Shown here: positions 46,129-57,700 of the stretch, piece after piece
How positions within the stretch are numbered: the stretch's first letter is position 1
How the letters are laid out: each line of letters starts with the position of its first letter
Source of the DNA: Rhipidocladum racemiflorum
Lineage: Eukaryota; Streptophyta; Magnoliopsida; Poales; Poaceae
Assembly (NCBI GenBank): GCA_036346355.1
Contig: CM070576.1
Location: 12,073,558-12,137,557 of the forward strand
Reading direction: 5' to 3'
Length of the DNA: 64,000 nt
Position numbers and translations under genes: made by a program
The notes under the pieces: model-generated
Seen by the model: only the letters and a program-made list of their open reading frames with translations
What the model was told of the DNA's origin: nothing
Database searches by the model: none

Positions 46129-46744
46129 GCGCCGTCGCCGCCATCGTGAAGCCCGCTTCATTGCGCACCCGTAGCCCTGGACAACGTCGCCGGAGACGCC
46201 GCCGTCTAGCCGCAATCGCTCGCCGTAGTTGCCGTAACGTTTCGCCGTAGTTCTTCGCCTATTGCCGCCGTCTCCGTCGTCCTCCGCCGCCGTTGAGGTC
46301 AGATCCAGAACCGGGAGGTCAAGCCGCGTCGGAGGAGACCTCTCACATCGCCGGAGCATGCCCGAAGCGCCGTTGCCGTGGTCGTCGTCCCCAACCCCGG
46401 CAAGCCAGCGCCGCCGTGAGCCATCGCCGGACTTCGAGCTCCCTCAGCCATTCGATCTAGATCCAACGTCCCAGATCACGCCACGTCATCTCACGGTGAG
46501 ATTTCGTCCAAAATCCCAGATCTAATCTCGACCGTCGGATCTAGATCCAACGGTCCAGATCAAACGTGTTCACCCCAAACGCGTGAGTCCAGATCCAATC
46601 TGGGCCGTTGATTTTCAAATCAACGGCCGAGATCTAGCCACGTGTGAGGGAGATTGACCACCGCGGTCAGCGCCGTCCACGCGCGCGTGCACGTGACGCT
46701 GACACGCGGGGCCCGCATGTCAGCGGCCCAACCACACTGCACCA

Positions 46745-46883
46745 TGACGTCACGATGACGTCATGGCGGGCCCACATGTCAGAGGCTGTCCCAGTCGTGC
46801 GCTGACATCAGCAATGACGTCACCAATGGGACCCACCTATCAGCACCGTGGGCTGAGCCCCGCTGACGTCAGCAATGACGTCA
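46745..46883. promoter_or_regulatory. Five TGACGTCA palindromes in the E LTR
   Basis: Exact TGACGTCA at 46745, 46755, 46815, 46864 and 46876. In the 3' LTR the five copies are at 55979, 55990, 56037, 56049 and 56109. This core is bound by plant TGA/bZIP factors. It lies downstream of the TATA-like box. Confidence 0.65.
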
Positions 46884-47400
46884 CCCGAGGGGGACCCACC
46901 TGTCAGTCTCACGTGAGCTGTGGACCGGGTCCACGGTAGACCCGAGCCGAGCGTGGATCGAGTCCATGGACGGTGGCGTCGGCCCAATCGAGAGACTGCC
47001 ACGTGTCGGTGGCGCAATAATTAATTTCCGAAAAAGAAAATGATTTATTAATTCGAAATAATGATTTCAGATTTTGATTCAAACTTCAAACGCTTATAAC
47101 TTTTGCGTTTCAACTCCGATTTGAGTGATTCAAATTTCTAAATTTGTATAAAATTGAGATCTACCTAAATATGAATTTTATTTAATTTTTTAACTAAAGT
47201 TTTTCTCTGTAATATTATTTAATTGATTATTTAAACTTTAAATAATCATAACTTTTGTGTTTTAACTCCGATTTGAGCGATTCCAGTTCCTAAAAATTCA
47301 TAAAATTATGTTCTCTCTGTTTATGGATTTTACTTGGATGTTTGGACACTTTTTGCCTATTGTTTATTCGTGTATTGCTATTTGCACGTTTTACGAGTAG

Positions 47401-47481
47401 ACGTTGAAGTACCGGAAGGATTCGAAGGAGAAGTATTGACCCAGGATCCAACTCAAGACCAAGAACAAGTACTTTTTGAAG
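47401..47481 (+). CDS. LTR mini-exon of element E
   Basis: 81 nt between an acceptor-like GAGTAG and a GC-type donor GCAAGT. Read with two leading bases and one trailing base; the acidic peptide starts VEVPEGFEGEV. The 3' LTR copy is 56636-56716 and the element C-family copies are 17485-17565 and 21577-21657. All are exactly 81 nt, and five of the eight codon differences between the E copy and the 17485 copy are synonymous third-position changes. The trailing base joins in phase with the mini-exon at 48673. No start codon can be assigned upstream with confidence. Confidence 0.5.
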
Positions 47482-48672
47482 GCAAGTTGTGCTTTGACCA
47501 TGTTGATCCTATTTTGAAACCTATTTTGATTTAACCTATTGCATGCTAGTTCAATTAGAAAATGCTTTATTTAAATATGGGGGATTAGATAAATGCCAAA
47601 TTGCTGTATGACACCTTGATTACTTAAGTATGTGCCATGACCCCTTGTCACCCTAGTTGTGGTTTACTAGTTGGACATTATTAAATTGCCAACATGGGTT
47701 TTAGACCGTTGTAGTATATGGCTTAGACACCTTTCGTGCTCATGACATGATTTTGGACAATCAAGCGTTAATATTGACTTAATGATATATTGAACCTGTT
47801 TTGGAAAGGTATCATGTGATGTTGATGGCACGTGGTGCATGGTAATCAAGCGGGGTTTGATAAATGGTTTTTCGGCCAGGGGCATGTGGCAAGAATGATC
47901 AGTGGGCCAGTTGTGGCATTGGGAATGTTGGCTTGGTTCTTCGGGTAGTCTTGCCCTGGTCACCCTAAGGACTTCACCTTGCAAGCCTTTGAACTGGGTC
48001 TAACGTGCAACCACATGTCTGTAATGGGACGGACCCAGTTGATTAAGTTGCTAATAACGTACCTGTGGGACCTCAGGAGGTCAACTACACCCTTTGTGTA
48101 AGTTGTATGCGGGGGCGTCTGGCCGAGGCCAGTACCCATCTAACGGTTGGTTGGCCTAAACTTCGCCTTAGCTAAGGGAAGGGTTAGTGTGCAACAACCG
48201 GGGAGGACCACTTGTATTGTTAGAAGTTTCCGAAAGACTTTGTTACGGGAACTCGCCTTTGTGGTGTTTGACTGTATCTTGTGGGTAAAGTGCATAACCT
48301 CTGCAGAGTGTACAATCTATTCGAATAGCCGTGTCCGCGGTATTGGACATCGCTTGAGAATTACAGTCAAGGGTTAGATTTTCTCAAAAATAACTTGGAC
48401 ATGAAAGGTTGGGTTGGACTAATAATGATGATTGATGGAATTGTGGATTAGGATGAGAAAGATGTTTATTAAACTTCTTGAAAAGTTATCTATGCTATAC
48501 TTGTTTCTACTGCTTTCGAATCTACTTATGCTATTTGTCAAATCTTTGTTTCTTTGCAAATATACCTTGAGCTATTCCTTTGTATCAAGCCATGCATATA
48601 GTATATTAGCTTGCATTCTGTGCATGACTTGCTGAGTACCAAGTACTCACCCTTGCCACCATACAACACTAG

Positions 48673-48731
48673 TTGAAGAGGAGACTACACCAGCTTTGGA
48701 GGAGGAGCTCCAAGAGGAAACGTCTACTTAG
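48673..48731 (+). CDS. LTR last mini-exon of element E
   Basis: 59 nt after an AG acceptor: two bases, 18 codons, then TAG. The peptide is acidic (EEETTPALEEEL...). The 3' LTR copy is 57913-57971. The copies at 16249-16307 and 20323-20381 have the same length, frame and stop, with mainly synonymous differences. The region just upstream carries a conserved hairpin (48634-48648). Confidence 0.5.
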
Positions 48732-49021
48732 GGAGCGAGCCCAGTCAATTGCCTGTGGTATACTGGATGGCGCCACGAAGTTATCTTATTTTTCGCTGCT
48801 ATTATTTCTCTCTTATTAAGTTTCGCCCTGCGCATATTGCATTGTAACTTGACCATAAGGTCGAGCAACCAGTTTGACTATTTAATTAAAAGTACTTTAT
48901 TAGTATTGAGTGGTATGATTGTGATATTTACCGATGTTAAGACTGTGTGCACTAGCGCGTTCCTGGACTAGTGCTGAATACACAGAGGGTCCGGATTTGC
49001 AAATTCGGGTCCCGACAGAGG

Positions 49022-49033
49022 TGGTATCAGAGC
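49022..49033 (+). promoter_or_regulatory. Element E primer-binding site (tRNA-iMet)
   Basis: TGGTATCAGAGC, four bases after the LTR end at 49017. Confidence 0.93.
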
Positions 49034-49233
49034 CATACTGACCGTAGGCTCAACCTTAGCTAGAATGGTCATAGAGAGGTTAAAACCTATTTTCTAAAAG
49101 CTAAAAGTTCGTCAAGATAAGAAATGACATCTCGACTTATCCCCTTCTCTCTTTTCTTGTCTCTTGCTGAATTTTTCCTTACCTTGTCACGATTTAAAAA
49201 TTTCGAGTTCTTACGTGAGCACTCTTGTGACAG

Positions 49234-49955
49234 ATGGAGGAAGAGTTCAACTACGTCGATCTGGAGGTTGGTCACACTGCGGAACTTTGGCGTATGCTAC
49301 AGACTCTCGGAGAATTTGAGAAGCCACAATACCAAGTGGAAGTGATCAGACAAGCAGGATTGATCAAGGCTTGTGACGTGAAGATTGTGGTACCTGCTAG
49401 GAAGAAGGGCCCAGGCAATCGCTTAGATACAGCACCTTTGCCAGGAGGTCTACAATGCAGATGGGTATCCAAGAAGTGTCACGACGAGCGATGCGACACA
49501 TTACCCGTATCTACGCCAGAGAGTTGGAGAGCACGGTGTTCCGATATCATCCGCGCAGCAATAACCTTCTTGACCCAAAGGCGATTCAGGATGAGGATGC
49601 CATGGTTACATAGTTGGCACGACTTGTTGTCGCCTAGGAGGATGTACTCGATGATACAAGCAAGGAGCTACAGAAGGCCTGCAAGGAGATCACAACAGAG
49701 AAGAACAGATGGCGGGAAGCTCAAGAGTATGTGTCACACCTTCTGCAAAGGATTGGAGAGTTAGAGACGGCATTGTACACACCAGAGCCGGAGCCAATGC
49801 TCGAGCTACACGAACCAGACCCGGAGGAGCCGGAGCTTGAGGAGGACACTGCTTCTTCGACTACCACAGATGACATAGTTGCTGGACATGGCAATCGTTT
49901 CGCGCCTATGCCGCAGCATCCGTACCCAGGCCGTGGAGGTTTTCTCGATGAGTGA
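49234..49955 (+). pseudogene. Pre-gag accessory ORF of element E
   Basis: Starts at ATG 49234 (MEEEFNYVDLEVG) and precedes gag. The first 70 codons include KPQYQVEVIRQAGLIKACDV, which has the look of an RNA-binding (dsRBD-like) core, but this is a weak impression. A frame change near 49445 is needed to continue into a helical part (ELQKACKEITTEKNRWREAQ), a coiled coil ending IGELETALY (about 49765) and an acidic tail (EPEPMLELHEPDPEEPELEE) to a TGA at 49953. Two TAGs, near 49612 and 49636, also interrupt this frame. Element F has a positional equivalent (60790-61596). Function unknown; not a standard gag or pol protein. Confidence 0.55.
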
Positions 49956-50241
49956 GCGTAGGTTCTATAGTGAGACTCCTTCGCCGAGTCGCGTCATAGA
50001 ATAAAGAGTCACCCTTTAGGCGTTAGACTCCAGTATTAGTTCGATTTGGATTTTTCATTGCTTGCTGAGTGTGCAGTATGTGTTGCAAGGCCCCTAGGCA
50101 TTGTAAGCAACCATACCAAGTTACTATTGATTAAATAATAAAGTTGGACCTTAAAGTTACACCTTTCGCCCCGCATAAGTTCCATATCGCTTGTCTATTC
50201 TTGTTTCCCTCTCATCTCTAAAGCCTAGAGCAAATTGACAG
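49956..50241. other. Element E spacer before gag
   Basis: Untranslated-looking spacer between the accessory ORF and gag; nothing further recognised. Confidence 0.4.
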
Positions 50242-51230
50242 ATGGTGAACACCCGCGGAACCCTTGGAGGTAATGGGAGTGGTTCTCGCCCAGCAGAAAA
50301 CCCCAATGATGGAGCACCAGCACCGCCACTGGATATGCAGAATTTTGGAGCATTTCTTGCTGCTCAGACTCAGTTGATGCATGCTATGATGCAACAAATG
50401 CAAAACGTCACTGCTCAGGCCACTGCTAATCAAGTCAATCAGGGACAACGCCAGAATACAAGACTGTCAGAGTTTATGAGGACTCACCCACCCACTTTTT
50501 CTGGGAATGCCAATCCGTTGGAGGCTGATGATTGGTTAAGGTCAATTGAGAGGAAGCTACACATTGCTCAATGCATAGGAAATGAGAAGGTACTCTACGC
50601 TTCTCATTAGTTGGAAGGAACAGCCGCCGAATGGTGGGAGAACTTCTGTGCCACACAAGAAAATCCTCAAGACATCACTTGGGAAGAGTTCACAGCTGCA
50701 TTTCGTCAGTATCATGTGCCTGAAGGAATTATGGATCTCAAGAAGGAGGAGTTCAGAGCAGGCAGGTAATTAGCGGTGGGCGAATACTGAACAAGTTCAC
50801 ACAGCTTGCTCGCTCGCACTGAGGATGTAGCGACAGATAAAGCCGCAGTCTCGTTTCATAAAGGGACTTAACTCGGGATTGCAAGTGGGATTGATCACCC
50901 ACACCTTTCCATTTCCAAGAATCGGTGAATAAGGCGCTTATTCTTGAGGACAAGCGCAAGGAACTGGATGAGAACAGAAGCGCAGGATGCAACAAGCGAG
51001 GATCACGCCAGGAACGCAATGCGCCTCGAGAGTTGCACCAAATCAATTTTTCAGATTCCAGCCACGAGAATGCAACCAGACACCGTCACCGGCACCAAGA
51101 CCCGTCAATCGTAACTATCGCACCCACCCGGCTAAACGCCGCTCGAGCGATCGGCAAGGAACAATGAGACGCTGCTACAATCGCAACAAGCCGTGACACT
51201 TTGCCAACAGCTTGTCCAAAGAAGACAGCA
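50242..51230 (+). pseudogene. gag: Element E gag (degenerate)
   Basis: Starts at ATG 50242 (MVNTRGTLGG). The capsid-like gag domain has TRLSEFMRTHPPTFSGNANPLEADDWL. It is interrupted by TAG at 50608-50610, then resumes in frame (EGTAAEWWENFCAT, EEFTAAFRQYHVP) to TAA at 50767-50769. Later parts lie in changing frames (NKALILEDKRKEL at about 50920). A zinc-knuckle remnant is near 51171-51220 (CYNRNKP, ligands lost). Element F keeps the homologous gag more intact. Confidence 0.85.
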
Positions 51231-51387
51231 AGAGTAACCCGATCCGCTTCAATCTAGGATCCACCCAGCTAGGACGCCAAAGATCACGAGCCACACCCTG
51301 CATCGTGGTGAGAGGCCGAGTCAACCATGTCACCGCGGATGCACCTTTGCGAGAATGCTACGGACGTCAGATCGGGTAAGTTGCTAG

Positions 51388-51762
51388 TCAACTCGATACA
51401 CCTGCGATTTTGTTTGATTCTGGAGCTTCGCATTCGTTTGTTTCACAAGGCTTTGCTGCTAAAAATGATTTGGAGATTGCAAGACTTAAATGCATGCTTT
51501 TAGTTCAAACCCCTGGTTCCGAACTCCGAACGAAAGTAGGATGTTCCGGGGTGAGAATACTAATAGATGGGACAGAGTTCCTAGCGAACCTTATTATTTT
51601 GGAGACCCAGACCTTAGACGTCATTTTGGGAATGGATTGGTTATCCAAGCACAAGGCCGTATTGGATTGTGGACAAAGGACTATCTCAGTTGAGAGCCCG
51701 TGTGGAAAGAAAGTGGAATTTCAAGCTACTGCCGTTAGAGATGGGCCAGTTGATGGTTAACA
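51388..51762 (+). pseudogene. Element E retropepsin
   Basis: Active-site motif FDSGASHSFVSQGF near 51415-51455 and the end motif DVILGMDWLSKHKAVLDC. The open frame ends at TAA 51758-51760 and the linker to RT is broken. Confidence 0.88.
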
Positions 51763-51798
51763 AAGACCAAGACAATTAGCATAGAGGATGTCTCAAGA

Positions 51799-52731
51799 GT
51801 GAATGAGTACCCAGATGTTTTTCTAAAGATCTACAGTATGCCGCTGCACGAGGGCATAGAGTTTGTGATAGAACTTGTACCTGGTACAGCGCCGATAGCA
51901 AAGAGACCTTATCGGATGTCCACCGAGGAATTGGTAGAGATGAAGAAACAAATTGAGGAGTTAATGGAGAAAGGATTTATCAGACCGAGTTCGTCGCCGT
52001 GGGGAGCACCAGTTTTGTTCGTCAAGAAGAAGGACAGGAGTTTCAGGATGTGCATTGACTACCGTGCACTCAATGAAGTCACCGTGAAGAATAAGTATCC
52101 GCTACCCAGGATTGATGATTTGTTTGATCAGCTGAGAGGAGCCGGAGTTTTCTCCAAAATTGACCTAAGATCGGGATACCATCAGTTGAAGATCCGATCA
52201 GAAGATATCCCAAAGACCGCATTCTCGTCAAGATATGGACATTACGAGTTTACAGTTATGTCCTTTGGTCTGACGAATGCACCAGCATATTTCATGAATA
52301 TGATGAATAAGGTGTTCATGGAATATTTGGACATGTTTGTTGTCGTGTTCATAGATGATATCCTAATCTACTCCAAGACAGAGGATGAACATGCAGAGCA
52401 CTTGAGGCGAGTTTTGGAAAAGCTGAGGTAACAGCAACTCTTCGCCAAGTTCAGCAAGTGTGATTTTTGGAAGGACAAGGTGGAGTTCCTCGGACATGTA
52501 ATGACCGCAGAAGGAGTTGCCGTTGATCCAAGTAAAGTAGAAGCTGTGTTACACTGGGAGCAGCCGAAGACCGTAACCCAGATCAGAAGTTTCCTTGGAA
52601 TGGCAGGTTACTATCGCCGTTTCATTGAAGGCTTGTCGACAATTGCGAGACTTCTTACGCAATTGCTGAAAAAAAAGAGAAGAAGTTTGCACGGACGCCA
52701 GAATGTGAGAAAGGTTTTCAAGAACTGAAGA
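51799..52731 (+). pseudogene. Element E reverse transcriptase
   Basis: RT blocks are in order and well preserved: [86 protein letters not shown], and catalytic [17 protein letters not shown] at 52429-52431 interrupts the frame just before FAKFSKCDFW. The thumb (FLGMAGYYRRF) follows in the frame at 52480-52728. A frameshift in an A-rich run near 52670 separates it from RNase H. Otherwise close to full length. Confidence 0.93.
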
Positions 52732-52736
52732 AACGA

Positions 52737-54680
52737 TTGACATCAGCGCCGGTGTTAGTTCTACCAGATGTTAATCAAAGCTTTGATATTTATTGTGACG
52801 CATCGCGCCAAGGACTTGGATGTATGCTAATGCAGAATGGAAAGGTCGTCGCTTATGCATCAAGGCAGTTGAGGCCGCATGAGGAAAATTATCCGACGCA
52901 TGACCTAGAGTTAGCTGCCGTAGTGCATGCCTTGAAGATATGGCGTCACTATCTGATCGGGAACAGATGTGAAGTGTATACGGATCATAAGATCCTTAAG
53001 TACATATTCACCCAATCAGACCTGAACATGAGGCAGAGGAGATGGTTAGAGTTGATCAAGGACTACAATGTTGGAATCCATTACCATCCAGGAAAGGCTA
53101 ATGTAGTAGCCGATGCTCTGAGTCGGAAAAGCCATACTGTGAGTACGTTGCTAGCCACACGTCAGGATGAGTTATGTGAGGATTTCCAGAGAATGAAGAT
53201 TGAGGTGGTACCTAGCGGATTCTTGGCCGCATTAGAAGTGAAGCCTACCCTAGAGGATCAGATCCGAGAAGGACAGAAGGATGATGACAAGATCCGCAGG
53301 ATTAAGACCATCAAGGAGGAAGGCAAGGCAGAGGACTTCAAGTTGGATGAGCAAGGCACGTTATGGATGAAGGATCGGATTTGTGTGCCCAACAAGAAGG
53401 AATTAAAACAACTGATTTTGGAGGAAGCCCATGACTCCAAGTATTCAATCCACCCAGGAAGTGCCAAGATGTATCAGGATTTGAAGGAAAGATTCTGGTG
53501 GCCGAGCATGAAGCGTGAAGTTGCCGAGCATGTTGCATTGTGCGGCGTATGCCGTAGAGTCAAGGCAATGCATCGAGACCAGCAGGATTACTACAAATTA
53601 CCGAAAATACCTGAGTGGAAGTGGGAGGAAATCGGAATGGATTTCATTACCGGTTTGCCTAAGACTCAAGGAGGGTATGACTCCATATGGGTTATAGTGG
53701 ATCGCTTGACCAAAGTAGCCCATTTTATCCCCGTGAAGACCACGTACTCGGGGGATAAGTTAGCAGAGTTGTATATGATCAGGATCGTCTGTTTGCACGG
53801 AGTGCCAAAGAGGATTGTATCGGACAGAGGTACCCAATTTACCTCAAGGTTTTGGAATAAGTTGCATGAAGCCATGGGAACCCGTTTGAACTTCAGTACA
53901 ACCTATCACCCACAGACGGATGGACAGACCGAAAGAGTCAATCAGATTCTGGAGGATATGTTAAGAGCGTGTGCATTGGCTTATGCTACCTCTTGGGATA
54001 AGAGTTTGCCGTATGCCGAGTTCAGTTACAACAATAGTTACCAGGCTAGTTTACAGATGTCACCTTTTGAGGCACTATATGGTCGACCCTATCGGACGCC
54101 ATTGAATTGGAATGAGACCAGCGAGCGCCGTGTCTTCGGGCCTGATATTCTTCAAGAAGCTGAAGAGCAGATTGCCATGATTAGGGAAAGATTGAAGATA
54201 GCCCAATCACGACAGAAGAGTTATGCTGACAATCGTCGCCGGGACTTGAGTTTTGAACCAGAAGACTATGTATACCTCAGAGTTACACCGCTCAGAGGAG
54301 TAAAGAGATTCCATGCCAAGGGAAAACTCGCACCCCGTTATGTTGGACCATTTAAGATTTTGAGCCGCAGAGGCGAAGTTGCTTACCAGCTGGAATTGCC
54401 ACAGTCGTTGACAGGAGTACATGACGTGTTCCACGTGTCCCAGTTGAAGAAGTGTCTCCGAGTACCTGAGGAACAGACACCACTAGAGTTAATTGAATTG
54501 CAAGAAGATTTGACGTACAAGGAGCATCCCGTGAAGATTCTAGACATAATTGATCGAGAGACGAGGAACAAATCGACCCGTTTCTATAGAGTTCAGTGGA
54601 GCAATCACGAAGAAAGCGAAGCGACTTGGGAGCGCGAAGAGGATTTGAAGAAAGAGTTTCCGAATCTATTCCTTAGTTAG
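52737..54680 (+). pseudogene. Element E RNase H, integrase and chromodomain
   Basis: A 647-codon open frame, the longest coding stretch of E. RNase H has [31 protein letters not shown] and [11 protein letters not shown]. The integrase zinc region is [14 protein letters not shown]...CGVCRRV. The catalytic core shows [16 protein letters not shown] (Asp), [14 protein letters not shown] (Asp) and [10 protein letters not shown] (Glu). The GPY/F-like module is [20 protein letters not shown]. The C-terminal chromodomain is [19 protein letters not shown]. It joins cDNA into chromosomal DNA in intact elements. The start shown is the open frame, not a real start, because the upstream pol is frameshifted. 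Confidence 0.94.
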
Positions 54681-54705
54681 CCCTGAATCTCGGGGACGAG
54701 ATTCT

Positions 54706-54722
54706 ATTAAGGGGGGGAGGTT
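54706..54722 (+). promoter_or_regulatory. Element E polypurine tract
   Basis: TTAAGGGGGGGAGGTT immediately before the 3' LTR at 54723. Confidence 0.85.
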
Positions 54723-57700
54723 TGTAACACCCCAAAATTTTGCTTTTCTTAAATCCATGTGTGATTTGGCACTTTGGTGAATTTTTGGAATTTTCTGGAA
54801 TTTATTTGGATTTATTTGGAATTTAATTGAATTTATTCCATGTTAAAAGAATTAAAGAATTTAACTTTGCAAATAAAATTTTGTTGGAAATATTTTATTT
54901 GAGTCCCAAATACCCTAAAATATTTTCCAGAATTTTTCTGGAATTTTTCTGAGTCTTTTGCTATTTTTAATGATTTAATTGAATTTCTGGGAATTTAATT
55001 GGATTATTTAAATGCGAGTGGGTTTTACTGTTCATCCGACCGGACCCGAGTCCGAGTCAGACTCGAGTCCGACCCATGCCAGTTGGTCCAGCCGAACCCG
55101 CTCGGTCGAGCCCAAACCTGTGTGACCGTTGGATCTTGATCCAACGGCCACGATTGAGCCACGTCGCCGGACCCGAGCCCGACCGAGCCAGCCAGCTCGC
55201 CCGAGTCCGACCCGAACCCAAACCCACGCACCGTTGGATCTCGATCCAACGGCTGTGCGCGCGCCACGTCACCCAATCCGAGTCGCCGTCGGACTCCGCC
55301 GCCGCAGCCGTGTCGACCTCGGTCTCCGCGCGATACACGGAAGCCGAGGCCCCTATTTATTGCGCCGTCACCGCCATCGTGAAGCCCGCTTCATTGCGCA
55401 CCCATAGCCCTGGACAACGTCGCCGGAGCCGCCGTCGTCTAGCCGCAATCGCTCGCCGTAGTTGCCGTAGTGTTCCGCCGTAGTTCTTCGCCGATTGCCG
55501 CCGTCTCCGTCGTCCTCCACCGCCGTTGAGGTCAGATCCAGAACCGGGAGGTCAAGCCACGTCGGAGGAGACCTCTCACATCGCCGGAGCACGCCCGAAG
55601 CGCCGTTGCCGTGGTCGTCGTCCCCAACCCCGGCAAGCTAGCGCCGCCGTGAGCCAACGCCGGACTTCGAGCTCCCTCAGCCGTCCGATCCAGATCCAAC
55701 ATCCCAGATCACGCCACGTCATCTCATGGTGAGATTTCGTCCAAAATCCCAAATCTAATCTCGACCGTCGGATCTAGATCCAACGGTCCAGATCAAACGT
55801 GTTCACCCCAAACGCGTGAGTCCAGATCCAATCTGGGCCGTTGATTTTCAAATCAACGGCCGAGATCTAGCCACGTGTGCGGGAGATTGACCGCCGCAGT
55901 CGGCCGCTGGCCCACGCTGGCGGCGTGATCTTGACATCGCTGAGGCCCGCATGTCAGCGGCCCAACCACACTGCACCATGACGTCACGCTGACGTCATGG
56001 CGGGCCCACATGTCAGAGGCTGTCCCAGCCGTGCGCTGACGTCAGCAATGACGTCACCAATGTGACCCACCTGTCAGCACCGTGGGCTGAGCCTCACGAC
56101 GCCAAGAATGACGTCACCGAGGGGACCCACCGCCGATCTCACGTGGTGTGGACCGGGTCCACGGTAGACCCGAGCCGAGCGTGGACCGAGTCCATGGACC
56201 GGCTGACGTCAGCCGCCCAATCAGAGACTGCCACGTGTCCAGGCTGACGCAATAATGAATTTCCGAAAAAGAAAATGATTTATTAATTCGAAATAATGAT
56301 TTCAGATTTTGATTCAAACTTCAAACGCTTATAACTTTTGCGTTTCAACTCCGATTTGAGTTATTCAAATTTCTAAATTTGTATAAAATTGAGATCTACC
56401 TAAATATGAATTTTATTTAATTTTTGGACTAAAGTTTTTCTCTGTAATATTATTTAATTGATTATTTAAACTTTAAATAATCATAACTTTTATGTTTTAA
56501 CTTCGATTTGAGCAATTCCAATTCCTAAAAATTCATAAAATTATGTTCTCTCTATTTATGGATTTTACTTGGATGTTTGGACACTTTTTGCCTATTGTTT
56601 ATTCGTGTATTGCTATTTGCACGTTTTACGAGTAGACGTTGAAGTACCGGAAGGATTCGAAGGAGAAGTATTGACCCAGGATCCAACTCAAGACCAAGAA
56701 CAAGTACTTTTTGAAGGCAAGTTGTGCTTTGACCATGTTGATCCTATTTTGAAACCTATTTTGATTTAACCTATTGCATGCTAGTTCAATTAGAAAATAC
56801 TTTATTTAAATATGGGGGATTAGATAAATGCCAAATTGCTGTATGACACCTTGATTACTTAAGTATGTGCCATGACCCCTTGTCACCCTAGTTGTGGTTT
56901 ACTAGTTGGACATTATTAAATTGCCAACATGGGTTTTAGACCATTGTAGTATATGGCTTAGACCTGCTACGTGCTCATGACATGATTTTGGACAATCAAA
57001 CGTTAATATTGACTTAATGATATATTGAACCTGTTTTGGAAAGGTATCATGTGATGTTGATGGCACGTGGTGCATGGTAATCAACTGGGGTTTGATAAAT
57101 GGTTTTTCGACCGGGGCATGTGGCAAGAATGATCAGGTGGGCCAGTTGTGGCATTGGGAATGTTGGTTTGGTTCTTCGGGTAGTCTTGCCCTGGTCACCC
57201 TAAGGACTTCACCTTGCAAGCCTTTGAACTGGGTCTAACGTGCAACCACATGTCTGTAATGGGACGGACCTAGTTGATTAAGTTGCTAATAACGTACCTG
57301 TGGGACCTCAGGAGGTCAACTACACCCTTTGTGTAAGTTGTACGGGGTAGCGTACTAGGGCTGAGGCCAGGTACCCATCTAACGGTTGGTTGGCCTAAAC
57401 TTCGCCTTAGCTAAGGGAAGGGTTAGTGTGCAACAACCGGGGAGGACCACTTGTATTGTTAGAAGTTTCCGAAAGACTTTATTCTGAGGAACTTCGCCTT
57501 TGTGGTGTTTGACTGTATCTTGTGGGTAAAGTGCATAACCTCTGCAGAGTGTACAATCTATTCGAATAGCCGTGTCCGCGGTATTGGACATCGCTCGGGA
57601 ATTACAGTCAAGGGTTAGATTTTCTCAAAAATAACTTGGACTTGAAAGGTTGGGTTGGACTAATAATGATGATTGATGGAATTGTGGATTAGGATGGGAA

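Larger units (their letters stand above)
45494..49017 (+). repeat. Element E 5' LTR
   Basis: 3524 bp, TGTAACACCCC...GGGTCCCGACA. Contents: GATC palindromes (45895, 46000, 46534, 46607), TATTTATT (46121-46128), donor-like GTGAGA (46494), TGACGTCA cluster (46745-46883), mini-exons (47401-47481 and 48673-48731) and the GAGTACCAAGTACTC hairpin (48634-48648). Confidence 0.95.

Noticed and set aside
46494..46494. Upstream exon of the E LTR mini-protein ending at the GTGAGA donor
   Set aside because: The phase that fits the next mini-exon has no ATG after an in-frame TGA near 46419, and the other frame with an ATG does not fit. Left unassigned.
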